Assembly: GCF_000003815.2 (NCBI RefSeq)
Contig: NC_049979.1
Location: 19,585,686 to 19,649,685, forward strand
DNA: 64,000 bases
Reading direction: 5' to 3'
Origin: Branchiostoma floridae
Taxonomy: Eukaryota > Chordata > Leptocardii > Amphioxiformes > Branchiostomatidae
The notes beneath the pieces were generated by a model, which saw only the letters and a program-made list of their open reading frames with translations, was not told where the DNA came from and ran no database searches. Below are positions 11,140 through 25,295 of the stretch, in pieces (position 1 is the stretch's first letter; every line of letters starts with the position of its first letter). The position numbers were made by a program, and so were the translations under genes.

Positions 11140-14100
11140 ATAGATAACAGCTTCAAATACAAAAAAATGTACCTCTTCAAAGTCAAGCAATTGACTATGC
11201 TTCCAGAGACAGATATAATACAAATCAAAAGACATTGTATTCAAGCCAGTGCCACTATGTACATTGTATGTTTTGGAGGGAAACAGATTGTAATATCTGA
11301 AAATCGAAAATGTTGATGGGACCATATAGCATAATGATGTGTTAAGTGAAAGATCCTTCTTTAGACTGTAATGTTATATTGTAACATTTTACTTGTTGAA
11401 ATAACTTTGATTCCTGAAAAATTGAATTCGGTGTAGCTTACTTGTTATTTGCTTATGAACCTATGTTATACAAAACCATTCAATTTGAAAGCCAAGGACA
11501 GACACTATAATGTACATGTTTTTATGCAATTTAGATTTACTTTCTTAAACTTGTCAGCAGATTGAACATGATATCAGTTAGTTCAACTGAATCTTGTAAG
11601 AAATTCTTCCATATCTCTTATCCAAGTTACCCCAGACTGAATCAATATGTGCATTTAATCAAGAAGGACAAACTGTATTTTTAGCCAATCTCTCCAGTGA
11701 CATATTTGGAAGCCTGGAGGAGATAATTGTTAACTATTAATAACTCAGTAAGCAGAGAACAAGGTTAGCATGTCTGTGTGGAATGTGAGTCTGGCTGGGC
11801 GAGTGCAAATGTTTGTGGATCAGATCTCATGTCAAGTGCAAAGGTTCATGTTCATGGTGGTGGATCAAGGGTGTCGTTACCATGTGATATAGGGGATATG
11901 TCCTTATTCTGACTTTTATCGTTTCGGACTTACATGTATAGACTAAATCTAAAAGTGTACCACATAGGACTATAAGAAATTCCTCAATTGATGATTAGAT
12001 TTCTGTTACAGTAATGATGGTCAGTACATACTAGTTTACAAAAATGGTGTCTGGTAAAATATGAAAAGGCTACCAAAGCTTGGCAAAGGCAACTTCTAAT
12101 TGCATTTGTGTAATACAATTAGTAATATTTGCAATAAATAGTACAAGATTACAACATTTTGCCATGTGATAAGTTACTGATAACCCCAACAAAATCTACA
12201 TGTAAAAACTGTGACAGTATAACTTCGTTATATCAAAGTTGAGTACATTGGCAATTGCTAAATAAGCTTTGGCAACTGTTAAATTTCATGCTACCAAACT
12301 AATATCTTATCTACTTTTACTAAAGTTTTAGGGATGGTTTAGGAATGATTATAAATGGATATGTTCTAATACAGGGAAATATGACCCTAGAAGTGAAGTA
12401 TGTCAGTGTTTGTGCATGTGTACTCATCTATTTAGTAAGGCCCTGGCAGCTGTAGTGTGTGGTGTCAAAGTGCCATTAATTCTCCTGGATAATATTTACT
12501 TACTGGGACATTTTGTTGATGTAGTTTCAGTGCTGACTATCCTCCAATTTCAACCATGTTCACTATGCATACCTGTGTCTGTGAGGGAAGGCTCCATGGC
12601 CTGGTTTAGATTCAGAGGGATTTGTGCATCAGTCCAGGAAAGTCCAGAGTGTGGGGGGAGGAGCTGTTAGTGTGTCCAATATCTTGTTAATTCTTAAGGT
12701 AGCTATCTATTCATAATGGAAAATGAAAATAGACGTGTCTCATAGAACTGAAAATCTGGTACGTCAGATGCTGTATTGGAAGGAGGAAATTTACCGAAAA
12801 TGAACCATAAAATACCTCTTCATTTTGTACAGGGAAATCAAGTTGAAAAATTAATGTACCTCTCTGTATCCATACACTCACTATCTACCAATACTGACGT
12901 CATACGAATAACCTTCTCCCTGCTAACCTACTTCTTAAACTAATACAAATCCTGTACCAAAAGGCTATCTCAGTTGGGAGAAGGTTAAAAACTGTCTTCA
13001 ATGTAGGTGTCAGGTCCAACAGACTGTGTTAGAGACACTGCAATCTTGACTGCATCAGTTTCATGCTGCAAACTAGGCTTAATTGGTGATAATTTCTCCT
13101 AGAGAAGAAACTACTGAGTGTCTTTGCCTGTTTTGGAGGTGAATAAAAGAAGGGGATATAAAACTATCAAATGATTACCTGTACAAGTGTTCAATAACGG
13201 GAACTTGTCCTTGTAAGTATGATTCACTGTTTTGAGAGAAGATAAATAGGACAGACAAAGATTTTAGTTCTTGTTTTCATAAAATGGTTCCTTTTGTACC
13301 TAGAACAGTGGAATGCAGAAGTTCCCATTTAATCTCATAATCACCAGCATGGGGGTGACTCACTGCCTTCTTCCCTTCAGGCATCTCCTTTATTTGTTTT
13401 ACAGCACTTCAGGAAGTGGAACTCGATATCAGCATTCATGCAAAGATTACTCACTTTGCAACAAGCACCTTTTTAAGGATTTATCGTAATAGATTTATGT
13501 ACATTTTCTACACATTATCACATAACTACCCTTTGTGCATTTCAATCCTATTAGGAACTGGAACTTCCAAAAGATACAGGTGTTTTCATAGGTCACTTCC
13601 TCTTTACACGAGTCATGTGTTTCACATCAAGGTTCTGACAGACTGGCATTTAGAGTTCTCATGCTTATTTAGGTATTGCATGTCCTGGACAACTCTTTCT
13701 CTCTCAACTCTACTTAAAATACAAGCACTGTTACCTTTATTTGGACTGAAAACAAAAATTCCTTAACCCAACATTGATGCTATCCTTAGCCTTAATGTGG
13801 CCTATTAATTATATTTTAACCTAGCTTAATAAGCTAAATAATATTAAGTATTTCAACAAAATTTGATGATTTGAAAATTTTATCCTAAAATATATGACTT
13901 TATACTAAATGGTAATGATTAAATGTTCCAAATATCTTTATTGTTTTTTGACCCAAACATTTCTAGATCATCTTAAATATTCAACATGTCACCACTCTTA
14001 AAAGTTCACTTCTAACTTAAAGCACAAAACTGTTTGGTCATACAGACTCATACTATAATTCATATAATAATATGTATTGCACAAATAGTTAATACTTGCA

Positions 14101-14630
14101 CCAAAACTGCCCAAGTTAACAAGCCCTTTTGCTTTGTTTAATGCAATTCTGATATTTTCCAAACAATAGTTCTATAATGAAACACTATACTAGTCAGTGT
14201 AACTATAATAATATTACTTTTTCTTTGGTATATGTGTATTCTGGGTCGGAGCTTGTCCAACGAAGTATGCTTTGAAGTCTAATCAAATCTTTTGCACCGA
14301 ATCATAATACACTACATACATGTAAATCAGCACAAGTATGCTCACCAGAACATCCATATGTATGTATATTGAGCTCCATGTTGCACAATATGCTTCCTCT
14401 TGTCTTATGTGGCAACATAGACACCAAAATATCAACTTCAATGGTATACGGATGAAAACATGATTTTACACCCCCTGACTTAACATTGATAGGTGTTAAC
14501 CTACTAATAAGGTCTACTAGAGAAAAGTTTTTCTTGTGCTGTATCATTTCATTCCATCCGTAATTTCAACATAACAAGCAAAGAGAACCTTAACAGCAAT
14601 AGCAAGATTGCCACTGATAGTTGCATGTCC
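11140..14630. other. Receptor 3' UTR and AT-rich intergenic DNA
   Basis: Low-GC sequence without a supported exon on either strand. An AATAAA at 12133-12138 could end the receptor transcript, giving a UTR of about 1 kb. The short open frames here (for example at 12410 and 13416) have no splice context or recognisable domain. The genes on either side converge towards this interval. Confidence 0.5.
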
Positions 14631-17600
14631 CTACTGTGCCTGTGTAGCGCTGGTCTGTGCTGACTCCACCAGTTCTAACAGCTGTCTGTAAGTGGAGATG
14701 GCATCCAGGGGGACGGACAGGGCCTGGATCTGCCAAAAACACATGACATAAATGACACGAGATACACAATCTAACAGCTACCCTCCCATGTAAGGTAGCT
14801 CTGAATATTCTGAGCCAATATCATAGATACAGAGGATTAGGATAGATTACTAAATACTCATTGCAAAGGATTCACTTTAAGCCCATACAACTGTAATTCT
14901 GGTGCTGATATTTCATATTAGGTATGTCTAACTCTAATTAGGACAGTTGTTACTAAATAATAGTTCAAAGAAGAACTGCATGTACCACACAGTAGACTCA
15001 CAGTGACTCCTTATAATAAGGAAGGTCATATATTTACATGTACCTTAAGTTTGTTTTTAATCAGAGAATTGAGGGAATATGCCCTGTAGCTTCCGCATGC
15101 ACTTCAGGGAGCAGATTCTGCCAAAAGCGGAATATCTAGGTTGACCAAGTTACTGACCATGGCATAGTCTTCATAACCATTATAGTCAAATCATCTCCAC
15201 TAAGCCATAGAATGCTGCCTTTTTACACGAAATTGTCTGAAATAACACTGCCCCCCTCCCCTCAGTTCATCCGCTCCCTTGTGTTGCTGAACAGGTTTTT
15301 GTGGCGATGGTGGTGTCAGCTCTCAGAAGATGAACTGAACTGAACTTAATGTGTTGCCTTTACACTAGCCTTTCTGAGAAAAACCTTCCCAAATGGTACT
15401 ATTTACTGAATAAAACTCACTATTTACTTAGAAGTGAACCACTCATGCATGCGTAGGACTGGTGTTAAGGAATTTTACACATCATCACACAACAATGATA
15501 ACACAGGCCTGACACAAACTGGTACAGTATAGTCAGACTTCTTATCTGCATAAAGGTTCATGGAGGCCAAAGTTGTATGATACAGATACATAGACTATAA
15601 CTTCTAATATTATCACTACAGCCTATAAATCTAAAACAGTATCTGACTACCTTTAGTTTACCTTACATTCCATACCTGTAATATGTTTTTAAGCAGTTAT
15701 TTGTGCATACCTCTTCCCCAAACTGCTTGACGTCTAGGACCAATTGAAGTCTGATCTTGTCGTCATCGCTCATCCCCCCAGAAGACGATGAGTTCCCACT
15801 GTCGCCTTTGCGAAGCTTCTTCAGCCTCTTCAGACTGTCTTCCATTTTCCTCACCGCTGTTAGTATATCATCCGTGACTGAGTAGTATCTGAAAGTAGAG
15901 TACAGCATATTGTTTGTTTGTTTGTTTATTTGTCATCTCATACAGTTTTCTTTAATTTTGTAGTGATACAGAAATCAAAAGGATAAGGAATGTACCTTTA
16001 CCTTTCTGTAACCACCTTCAGAATGCTGACAACCCACTGGCTCCTCCTAGTGGCAGAGATGATAACTGCATGTTCCTCCAGGAACATTTGTAAGGGTTTG
16101 ACTGTGGCAGACACATAAGAGGAAGCCTTGGAGGGTACCTACAAGTATAGAAGACACAAAAGCAGAACAAAAGCCATTACCAATGTGCAACAGACTGTTG
16201 ATTTAAGGGGAAATAACATACTATTAATCAGATATAACGGTTGACCCCCCCCCCCTTGCCCATACAATACTTCCAGTCCCACAGACACAACAGCACTGAA
16301 TTTGTATGTTGGCAATTGCAGAAACACAGACCAGCCAGCAATAATCATAGCGGAAAGTAAACATAAATGAAATCTACATCATGTACGTAAAGTCAATAAC
16401 ATTTTCCAATGATACTGTTATCATACATTTTGTATACTGCTGAACTAAGTGGTAAGTGACCATACCTCTCTGTTTGTTCTCCTGTACAGTCTGGGGATGT
16501 CATTAGCAGGTTTGAGGTTGACCACACAGTGTTCAGCTATCTGCTGTACTATGAAATCACCAAACCCTGGCAGCTCCTGGGATATCAGTTCTTTAGACTC
16601 CCCTAATGCATCTACATTACAAAACAGAGAAGATTATGTATAAGTATCAAGAACCAAGGGGGTGCAGTATTACATGTACATGTATTGCAAAGCTCTTGTT
16701 TATGAATGGACCTTTTTTCTGCAAAAAAGACACTAGAATTGTTCATTGAATATTTTGACAACTTGATCAAGTGCATGTATATTATGTGAAACAAGTTAAC
16801 ACTGTCACTATGATTCTGGATTTAATTATTAGCTCCGCCTGACTTTAACAACTTATAGCTAAAACTTCAAAGATTTCAATTTACCTGTAAGCACATCTGT
16901 GTTCTTCACACCAATGGCCGCAACCTTGGGTTGGACCACAGTGGAAAAGAATTCATCAACCTGTGTTGCAATACAAGAAGGAATAACAACCTGATGATTA
17001 AGACATTATTATTCCCTCAAGATATTCACCAATTCAAATACATGAAGCTATCATCAAGACCAAGTTGAAGAATACTGTTATTTACCTTGTTGATGATGGT
17101 ATCTGAGTCGGTGACCAGACAAACCATTTGAGTCATTGTGACCAGTGGAGTGCTGGGGGCAGTGCCTTGTGAGGGGGGTCCTGGTGTGGATGCCAGAGAA
17201 GCAGGGGTTGTGGTCACTGTTGTCATAGTAGGTGTGTATATCATAAGAGCATTGGTAGTGGATGGTGTCCCTGTTGATGATTCGCCAGTCTGGTCAGTCT
17301 CCTTCCTAGGAATTTCTTTCTCGCGAATTTCTTTCACCCAGGTGCTATATCTCGCCAGCAGTTGTAGCGTGAGTTTCCAGAAGCGATGACAGAGCGGTGA
17401 TAGGTAGATGTCCTGCGCCCAACATTTCGCCATGCACTGCCACAATGTGTAAGGTGCGTTCAGTTGGAAGAGAGTCTTATCTGAGGCATTGTTGAAGGGG
17501 GACATCAGGGATGTCTCAAGAGCACCACCTATCTCCTGAAACCTGCAGTGCAGGTTTTTAAAAAAAATTATGGTCAGCTTTTTTATCATTTGGAATCATG

Positions 17601-20600
17601 TATGTGGTCAGAAGAACATTGGTAAGTAAAACAGCAACTTTTCTATGTCATAAAATCTTAATTACATAGAATCAATGAGTATTGGTTTCAACCATGACAA
17701 GAAATTTTACTTTTCCTATACCTTATTTGGTAGTATACAGGAAGACTCCATTTTGTCATGAAGGTGTTGTAGCTGGGATGGGACCTCAGTCTCTTGACAC
17801 TGGCCTGGGAACCACACTCCAACTCAAAGGCATCCAGGAAGTTCATACTCGTCAAGTATTTCTACAACAAATACAAAAAATGCCATTTACTAGCTTTAAA
17901 TTAAAAAAACTTTAAGCAAAAAAAATATCAATACATGTATTAAAGACTATTTCTGAGTAAGGGGAATTTCAAAGCTAAACCCATCTAACATCTTAACATG
18001 AAACCGTAGGTTAGAAGAAGAGTGAAAATATCCATGTCAGTATTAGCACTGAGATCAATTCAAATCTTCTGTTAGGTGGTAAAGTTTAAGATCAGACAAA
18101 ATACAGATAATGCCCATTTAAACTTAAAAGAAGCAACAGTACTACATTTCAAATATACTAAAACTTTCAAATGACAATATTCTACTACAAGCTACAGTCT
18201 ACTTTTTCAGTTTCTTTCTACAAAGTCCCTTCTTGCAATTGCTACTGAATTACATGTCTGGGGAGCACAAGCTGTATGGAACATTAGTTCACAGGCACAC
18301 AAACACATGTAATACTAACTACAAATCTACCACATCTTACCTGGTGAAACATGCTGGGGTTGCCAGGTGCAAAGATGGAGGGTGTTCTCTTCTCTAACCC
18401 TGCTATGACTTCTGGCCACACTGCATTTACTAGGAAATCATACCCTCGCACCACCTCACCCTGGGCAGAGCTACACACAACAAGAAAACAATAGAACACT
18501 GAAGAAGAGAATGTATATCATGAGTTAAAACATAAACACTAGCTCCTCTTTTTAGAATACGTCAATAACAATTCTTTCTTTTCCAAGAGCTACATTTTGA
18601 TTATACATGTATGTACGTATAATACAGTCAGAGCTGTTCAACAATATCTGAAACATACAAGCTTCTAAAAACTGTTCACACTAATGACCCCATTTTGCCA
18701 AATTATTTCACAAGACTAATTTCATCATCACCTGTATGTACATGTGTGTAAAAAGTTCAACAAAACATTGACTTTTCTAGAGTATTGCATAAACAATGTT
18801 TATGTGATACATACACATATATATATATACATGTACAAACAACTTGCACAGAATATTACAGCAAAAATTAGGCAGAAAACAACATCATATTTTAGTGTAG
18901 TTCATAACCTATAATCAGTTGGAACATAAAACCCTGTACCTAGGCACCAGGCCAGTAGTAACCTCCCTAAGAGGTTTACAGTGTGCAGGGATGAAGTCTA
19001 ACACCCTGCTGTACAGACCCCTCAAACCCTGGGGATGGGACATCAGCACTGCTTCTGTAATCACCTGTACACACACAGAAAAACCTGTATGATTATGTGT
19101 ACAGTACAAATGATATTCATCAAAATACAAAGTACTTATTATATTCCAATTACTGATACATTGAACCCAAGTGTATGTATCAAGAGAATATATCATTCTT
19201 CTTATCAATTTTCTTCCAATCTATATAAAAAGGGAATCATCTGACTACATCCAAAAAAACAAACAGTTAGACATTGCCTGCATTTCTTACCTCTTCCATA
19301 TATGGTCTAACAATGGTCTGTCTGAAGAGAGCCTCTGCATCCTTGATCTTGTCTATGGTGGCATATGTCCTGAGACACTGCCTGAGGATGTCCCTGTTAC
19401 TGGTCCTCAGACCCTCCAGGAATGACGTCTCCAAACTGTGCTGTAAGGTGGTCGTTATGGCTGCTATTCTCTGTGGAAAATAGTCATGCTATAGTCAAAC
19501 GTGTTCAACTTAAGGGGCTTGGAGAAAATGGTCACTATGGACTAGGAGTCCACCTAGACAGGTGGCTACTATGGACAGGATTCTTAGTGCTTGTAGCGAA
19601 CCAACAAAAAAAATACACTGGCCGATCAGCGGATAAATCTTTAATCCTTACACAGAAGTGGTCATTAGTTGGACTGTAATATGTGTCTTAAACTGTAAAT
19701 CTTGAAATGTTTGCAGTGCTCTTATCTTTGCATTTTTTGTGACATCCTTTCCCTCCTAATACAAAACCTCCTTTCCCCTTCTAATGCAAAATTTAGGTTT
19801 CCACAAAAATTAAGGAATTTACAGTACAATGGAACTGAAAAGTTTTTGAAGACTCACAGGTCTAATTTTCTCCACCAATGGCAGCCCTTTACTCTGTGTG
19901 ACGTAGAACTGCAGCTGGTTGAACTCAGTGGCCACTCTTTCAATCAGCTGGCCTGTCAACTCCCTAAACACAGGCAGCAAATTGTAGCAAATTAGCATAA
20001 AGGCACGAATACATTTAGATCGTAATTACATGTTGAAAAACAACAATGTACAGGCTTTGCTACATATTATTTCAAGTCCTTAATATATGTGTAATGTTGA
20101 GGTGATGATGTTTACCTTTCCCCATCTCCCTGCCCTTGGTCCTGGATGTCCAGTATCTTTTCAATCTTCTCCACAGAATGGGTGATGTTCATCAGCCTCT
20201 GTAAACAGGCCTGGACAATATAGAAAAATCATCCATTAGCAATTGAGAAAGATAGCTAAAAGACAAAGGTTTCATATGTTGAATTTCAATGAGAATGGTA
20301 TATGAGATTAATTCTGAAGCCTAGAGTAGGAAACAATAAGAGATGTGACCTTCTTGTCCCTTATAGCAGCCCTGGTAGCCAGTCTGTTTTCTATCTCCTG
20401 TACTGCTGTGTCCATTGCTGTTCTCACTGTCTGCTGGCAACACAAGTACATGTCAGTGTCTGTTTGACTGTTCAAGTCATATACATAGTCATAGCAGTAT
20501 ATCAGAACCGCAATACATATACTACGGGGAATGTATTTCTGATATAAGTAACTATACAATCAGACTGTACAACAAATCAATGACTGGTGCCTAAGTATTT

Positions 20601-23585
20601 TTATTTGTCTATGTACTGTGTATGTCATGCGTACTGTTGTCTAGTCGTTGTAAGAATTTACTCTGAGTCACATTGTAAGATCAACGGCATTCAGAGGTGC
20701 TTCTGCTAAGAATTAATCTCTGTAAGGTTGATTTTGATGAATAAAGAAGAAGAACTACAAAACAGGAAAATAAAAAACCAAACTTGTGTACAGTATATAT
20801 AGTACTTGCCAAATGTACCTTCCTTGTCACTGGTAAAGCTCAGATTCAGTTTTTGTTGTTTTGACTACTGTGCGAATTCATGTATCAAAAGGTACTCTAA
20901 CATTGCTGTTGCAATACTAGATAATAAAGACCTTACCATGACTTCTTCCCTGAGTTGCCCCAGTGGCACAGACAAATTGTTTATGGCCTTGTCCATTCCA
21001 ACCTGTGAATGCAAAATTATTTATTAATTCTACATAACCATGAATAAAATGCAGCAATACACAAAGATAGCTCTGTCCAACAATCACTTAGAAATAAAAG
21101 GTAAATCATCCTCAAATACAGAATAATACATTTTCATGTTCTGTAGACTAGTAAGTGAACTAAAATATGAGAATTTAGATGAGAATTTTTCTACCTTGAT
21201 AATATTATGGCAAATTACAAGGTACTAATAGTAGTTTCCTAGAAGAAAAGTCTTCCATTAACTAAGTGTCTGATGAATTATCTTACAAGGTTTGTGGACA
21301 GGTTAACGAAGTCTGCATAGTCTTTGTTGATGAGTTCTATCATGGCGCTGCGTAGGAGTTTGTAGTACACCTCCAGGTCTTCCCGCAGGGTTTCCAGTGA
21401 CACTCGCCGCCGACATTCCGCAACAAACTGGTCCACGTCAAAATTTTCCTACAGTACAAATAAAACAAGTTCATAACTCATAGCCAGTGAACAGGTAGTA
21501 AACCAGGGTTGTATATTACCATTAGACAAGACAGATAGGGTTGATCTACTCATGCCAGGTAATGTAACGCGAGTTAACCTTTATTCGTTCAGTTACCTTA
21601 ATTCGTTTTTTCAAAAACAGGGAATCTACGGAGACACGGTAAATGCAACATCAGTAATAACCACAGGAATGCATAACCAAGAGACTTAAGTGTTCAGAAT
21701 ATTCATGAAAAGGCTCCGATGACCACGCATTTGAAAACAGCGAGGTCAAAAACGTACCGTCCTTCATTGTAATAGCCTACCGCTCCGTGGGAGGATTGCG
21801 TCACCGTGTTGTTTGCCGGAATGGCAGAGATCTATCACATTCGCTTCCAGTTCACAATTATCATGCACAAGACAACTAAATAAAGTTTGTGTTGCTAACC
21901 AGTAACTAGACTCAAAGTGTGATCAATTGTCGAAAACCGTCTCTTTGTTGCCACAACCTCCCGCACTTGTGGCGCACGATCGAACGACGCCATGTTTTTT
22001 CCAAGAAACCTACGGTCGCAACCGCGGGAAAAAGATTGGATGACGACATTACAAGGTATTTGTATTTATTAAACTTACCTTTAACCTTTAATAACTCACT
22101 AACTCGCCTTTTTCTCTTAGATCATTAAGCAGCCATCTATTAAACAATTTATGCACCACCAAGAATGGAAATGATATTGAACATCGACAAATTAATTTTT
22201 ACTCTGGTCCCCTTTTTTTAAAATGTGAAAGTCCCAAGCCAGATCATGTAAACTGTTGCAAATACGGCCTTGAAGACGATACCAACTGTCTCAGTACGGG
22301 TATGGTACACCGATAACAAGATTTGCACTGCATATTTGTCGACCACAAGTCTGACAGCAATGTTTTATATCATTTATTGTGGAATCTTTCGTTCTTTGAT
22401 CCAGGGCATTGACAACAGCGGCATATCAGACTTCACACCCCTTCATCTTTAGTGTTGTTGGCCGCCGGAATAGACCTTTGACACAAATATATCGGGTTAC
22501 ATTTTGCCGTGTGGAGGGTGCAAAACACTGTACAGATGGTTGTACTGCAAACTGATGATTACCCGCTTGGAAGTAGCCACAGCACGCCGTTCAAGTTGCA
22601 ACGAAAGGTGCATAAGTTTCATGGAACGACCATGGCGCCAGGATCGATTTTACGTCACGGTCTACTGACCGAAAAACCTCATTTTTTTTACCAACGCGCT
22701 ACTGCGTGCGACGGTAAATACTCAGCGGTAGTTGTCGGGATTTTTTTGTTGCCTGAATAAGTTTGTAATCTAGAGCACTCCATTCATGTCAAGAAAGGAA
22801 CAATAGCTTCAGCATAAAGTAAGTAGCAGCGGACAAACATAACGAGTCTCGTCAGAACGAATAAAGGTCACGCCCTCCGGGAGCGCCGTCGTTCTCAACG
22901 CAACGCGACGGTGTTTTCAAATTGAGACATTTTCATATTAGCATGGTAGGAGAGAAAATATATCGTGGATGGGATGAATGGCAAAGGTAAACAACAATAC
23001 CACCATGTTGAATACAGAAATTATGCTTTGTTCTTCTGCCAGATTGGAATAAGCTGACTCTTGGTAAAAAACGCAACGAATAAAGGTTAACTAGCGTTAC
23101 CCGTCTTATCAATTAGATGACTCTTGTGCTTGGGGTAACAACACACATTTATTTACAATATTTCCTAGGCTTGCTACAATACCTTACCCCAAGAGTGACC
23201 ATGGCCAATCAATATGTCAAACGGGATCTTAGCCCTTTTCTTTCACCCAAATAGTTAAACGATGAAATTTGTTTGTAATGTTATCTGATTATAAGGAATT
23301 ACTCCTGATCCTGGACCTCAAATTTATCAAGATCTGCCACCACCCCCACCCCTCTATTAGAAAATATCATAACATAAGATCATGGCATCATGTAACGTTA
23401 TATAATCTGATAATACAATATGTAATGTTCAATGCAATGGCAAGTTATTATAACGTCATATACCCTGCTAAACATCGTCTACCCTGCGCCCCTCCCCCTC
23501 TCACACACACACAACCAACCTTCATAAACACGTCCTTATCGAAACACAGGGACCTGGGGCTGATCGGTAACGTGGTTAACGCCAT
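14631..23585 (-). CDS. COG2: Conserved oligomeric Golgi complex subunit 2 (COG2)
   Basis: Sixteen exons in transcript order: 23585-23520, 21448-21287, 21002-20937, 20430-20350, 20210-20116, 19963-19858, 19470-19291, 19064-18940, 18470-18341, 17861-17722, 17542-17086, 16960-16885, 16611-16466, 16138-16002, 15888-15711, 14729-14631. Total 2,244 nt, 747 aa; the human protein is about 738. The first exon reads S-L-C-F-D-K-D and exon 2 continues E-N-F-D-V-D-Q-F, with Y-Y-K-L-L and I-N-K-D-Y-A-D-F-V-N-L-S. Later landmarks are GYDFLVNAVWP, ECGSQASVKRLR, DIPRLYRR and GGMSDDDKIRLQL, all characteristic of COG2. COG2 belongs to lobe A of the COG tether, a CATCHR-type coiled-coil and helical-rod complex that captures retrograde vesicles at the Golgi. 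The 457-nt exon adds a Thr/Pro/Ser-rich insert in the middle of the protein. Intron 1 is mostly transposon-derived. Confidence 0.96.
21558..23103. mobile_element. Probable non-autonomous DNA transposon filling COG2 intron 1
   Basis: The segment is bounded by inverted copies of TTAACCTTTATTCGTT: the left end reads GGTAA...GAGTTAACC and the right end is the complement of GGTAACGCTAGTTAACC. A further internal copy of the CGAATAAAGGT motif lies near 22860. No transposase frame is evident in the roughly 1.5 kb between. Exact termini and target duplication are uncertain. Confidence 0.45.
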
Positions 23586-25295
23586 CCTGGTCGCGTAAGG
23601 ACAGGTGGATACCTTTAAGCCGTAAAGAAAGATGTGTTTCAGGTGTTAATACGACTGTAACACCTGTCTGCAACTTGAATCTTCCTCCACGTAGCACTGG
23701 TCATACAGTACCCTGGGATCAAGACCTGCCCGGCTGGACGAGTCTACTATAAGGAGGATGTTACTAAATTATCATAAAAGTTTGAGGCTAAAAAGATTTT
23801 TTCATAATGTCTATAACTTGACGAAATTATCTATTTAGTTAAAATAGCAAATTTGACAAATACGTTAAATCTTTATCATTATAAAACAATATGACGCTAC
23901 ACCCCTTCTGATATTATGAAATCGTCACCGCCTCGTTGCCGGGGCACTCTCCACTTGTTGCAGTTCTGATTCATTCCGCTCTATGATAGTGGCGTCCTTG
24001 TACCGCAACGAGTTGGAGACTGAGAAGCTTGAATGAATAAATGAATGGTAGCTATTGGTTGAACTTTCGTATCACCTACGGACAGATGCTCGTATAGACT
24101 CACAAAGGTAACTTATCATAGTTGACGGTGCTTACAGGTGCTTCGCCGAAGCCGTTTAGGTCGATATCCAAGTTGCTTGTGTCTGTTTATACAATGAGCT
24201 TTTAAAGCGCCTTGGTTTATATGGGTTTGTTATTGCTCCTCCTTGAAGGATTTTTTAACAGCCATCTTATCATAGAGATTGACTTAATCCTAGCATTGTG
24301 TTGTCGAATTTGTGAGTGAGTTTAATGATAAACTGGAAAGGGTAGCGTTACAACTTACAACCAAGCTGCCAGAATGAGATTTTGTACAAACAACTATGAG
24401 CAGGGATGCTAGTGTTAACGTTACCAAAATGAAAACAGAATTGCAGTAGAAAATGTCCAGACTTTGCATGATGTACAAAATGACCAATAAACTGGTGGAC
24501 GGTACCAACTAATAAGTATCTGATACCAGCTCAAAAAAGAACAAGAAACAGTCATACCTTCAAATACCAGAGTTACCAACCTAGGATTGATGTGTTCGTA
24601 CTTTCCCAGAACTATTGTAGAGTGGAATTTGTTATCACCAAGTACAGTAGGGGCATCTTCTCTGGGTGGTTTTAAAGAAAGCTTACAGATAGATGTGCAA
24701 AAGTAAGGTGTGACGGGTCGTTCAGTGTAATATAACGAGCGGCTACCGCGCCGCGTGCCTGCGAAGCCGATGTGTTACGCCGAAGGGCGGTTTATATACC
24801 GGCTATATAAAATTTAGATACAGATACGGTCTCTGACAATCTAAACCATCCGTAACAAAATATTTTACAAAACTTTCATATCGCATAGTGAGCGAAATAT
24901 CTCCTGTTGTTCGTTTCAAAGGCTAAAGGATCTAAACTATGTTAGATTTGGGCATGTCACGTGTTGCTTCAGGATGTAACATACTACTAGTAGTAGTGGC
25001 GCTGTGCGAGTTGTGCGACACTGACTCAAAACATTATGGACTCACTGACGCCAGGCGAAGACGGGCCAAATTTCGCCGGCAAAATATTTTTTAAAAAATG
25101 TTTCTTGTATCTTTTGAGTTTAATACTTTCACTACAAAATCAGCACTTAACGTTATAAGTTAACGGCACGCAAAACATAACCGTCCTGTCAGCGCCGCAA
25201 TATCGGTTATTCACATAATACCGCTACGTTATGTGGGTAATTAAATTACGCATGCGGTTCCCACTGATGGGTACAGCACCTTCATCATCATCAAC
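23586..25295. promoter_or_regulatory. Intergenic region between divergent COG2 and kelch-like genes
   Basis: About 1.7 kb separates the COG2 start (leftward) from the kelch-like start (rightward), so both core promoters should lie here. A GC-rich patch with TATATAA lies at about 24720-24815 and a CACGTG E-box at about 24959. No exon is supported. Promoter assignment is inference from gene arrangement only. Confidence 0.35.

Noticed and set aside
17138-17389. 83-aa plus-strand open frame
   Set aside because: Antisense to the 457-nt COG2 exon, no splice or start context of its own.
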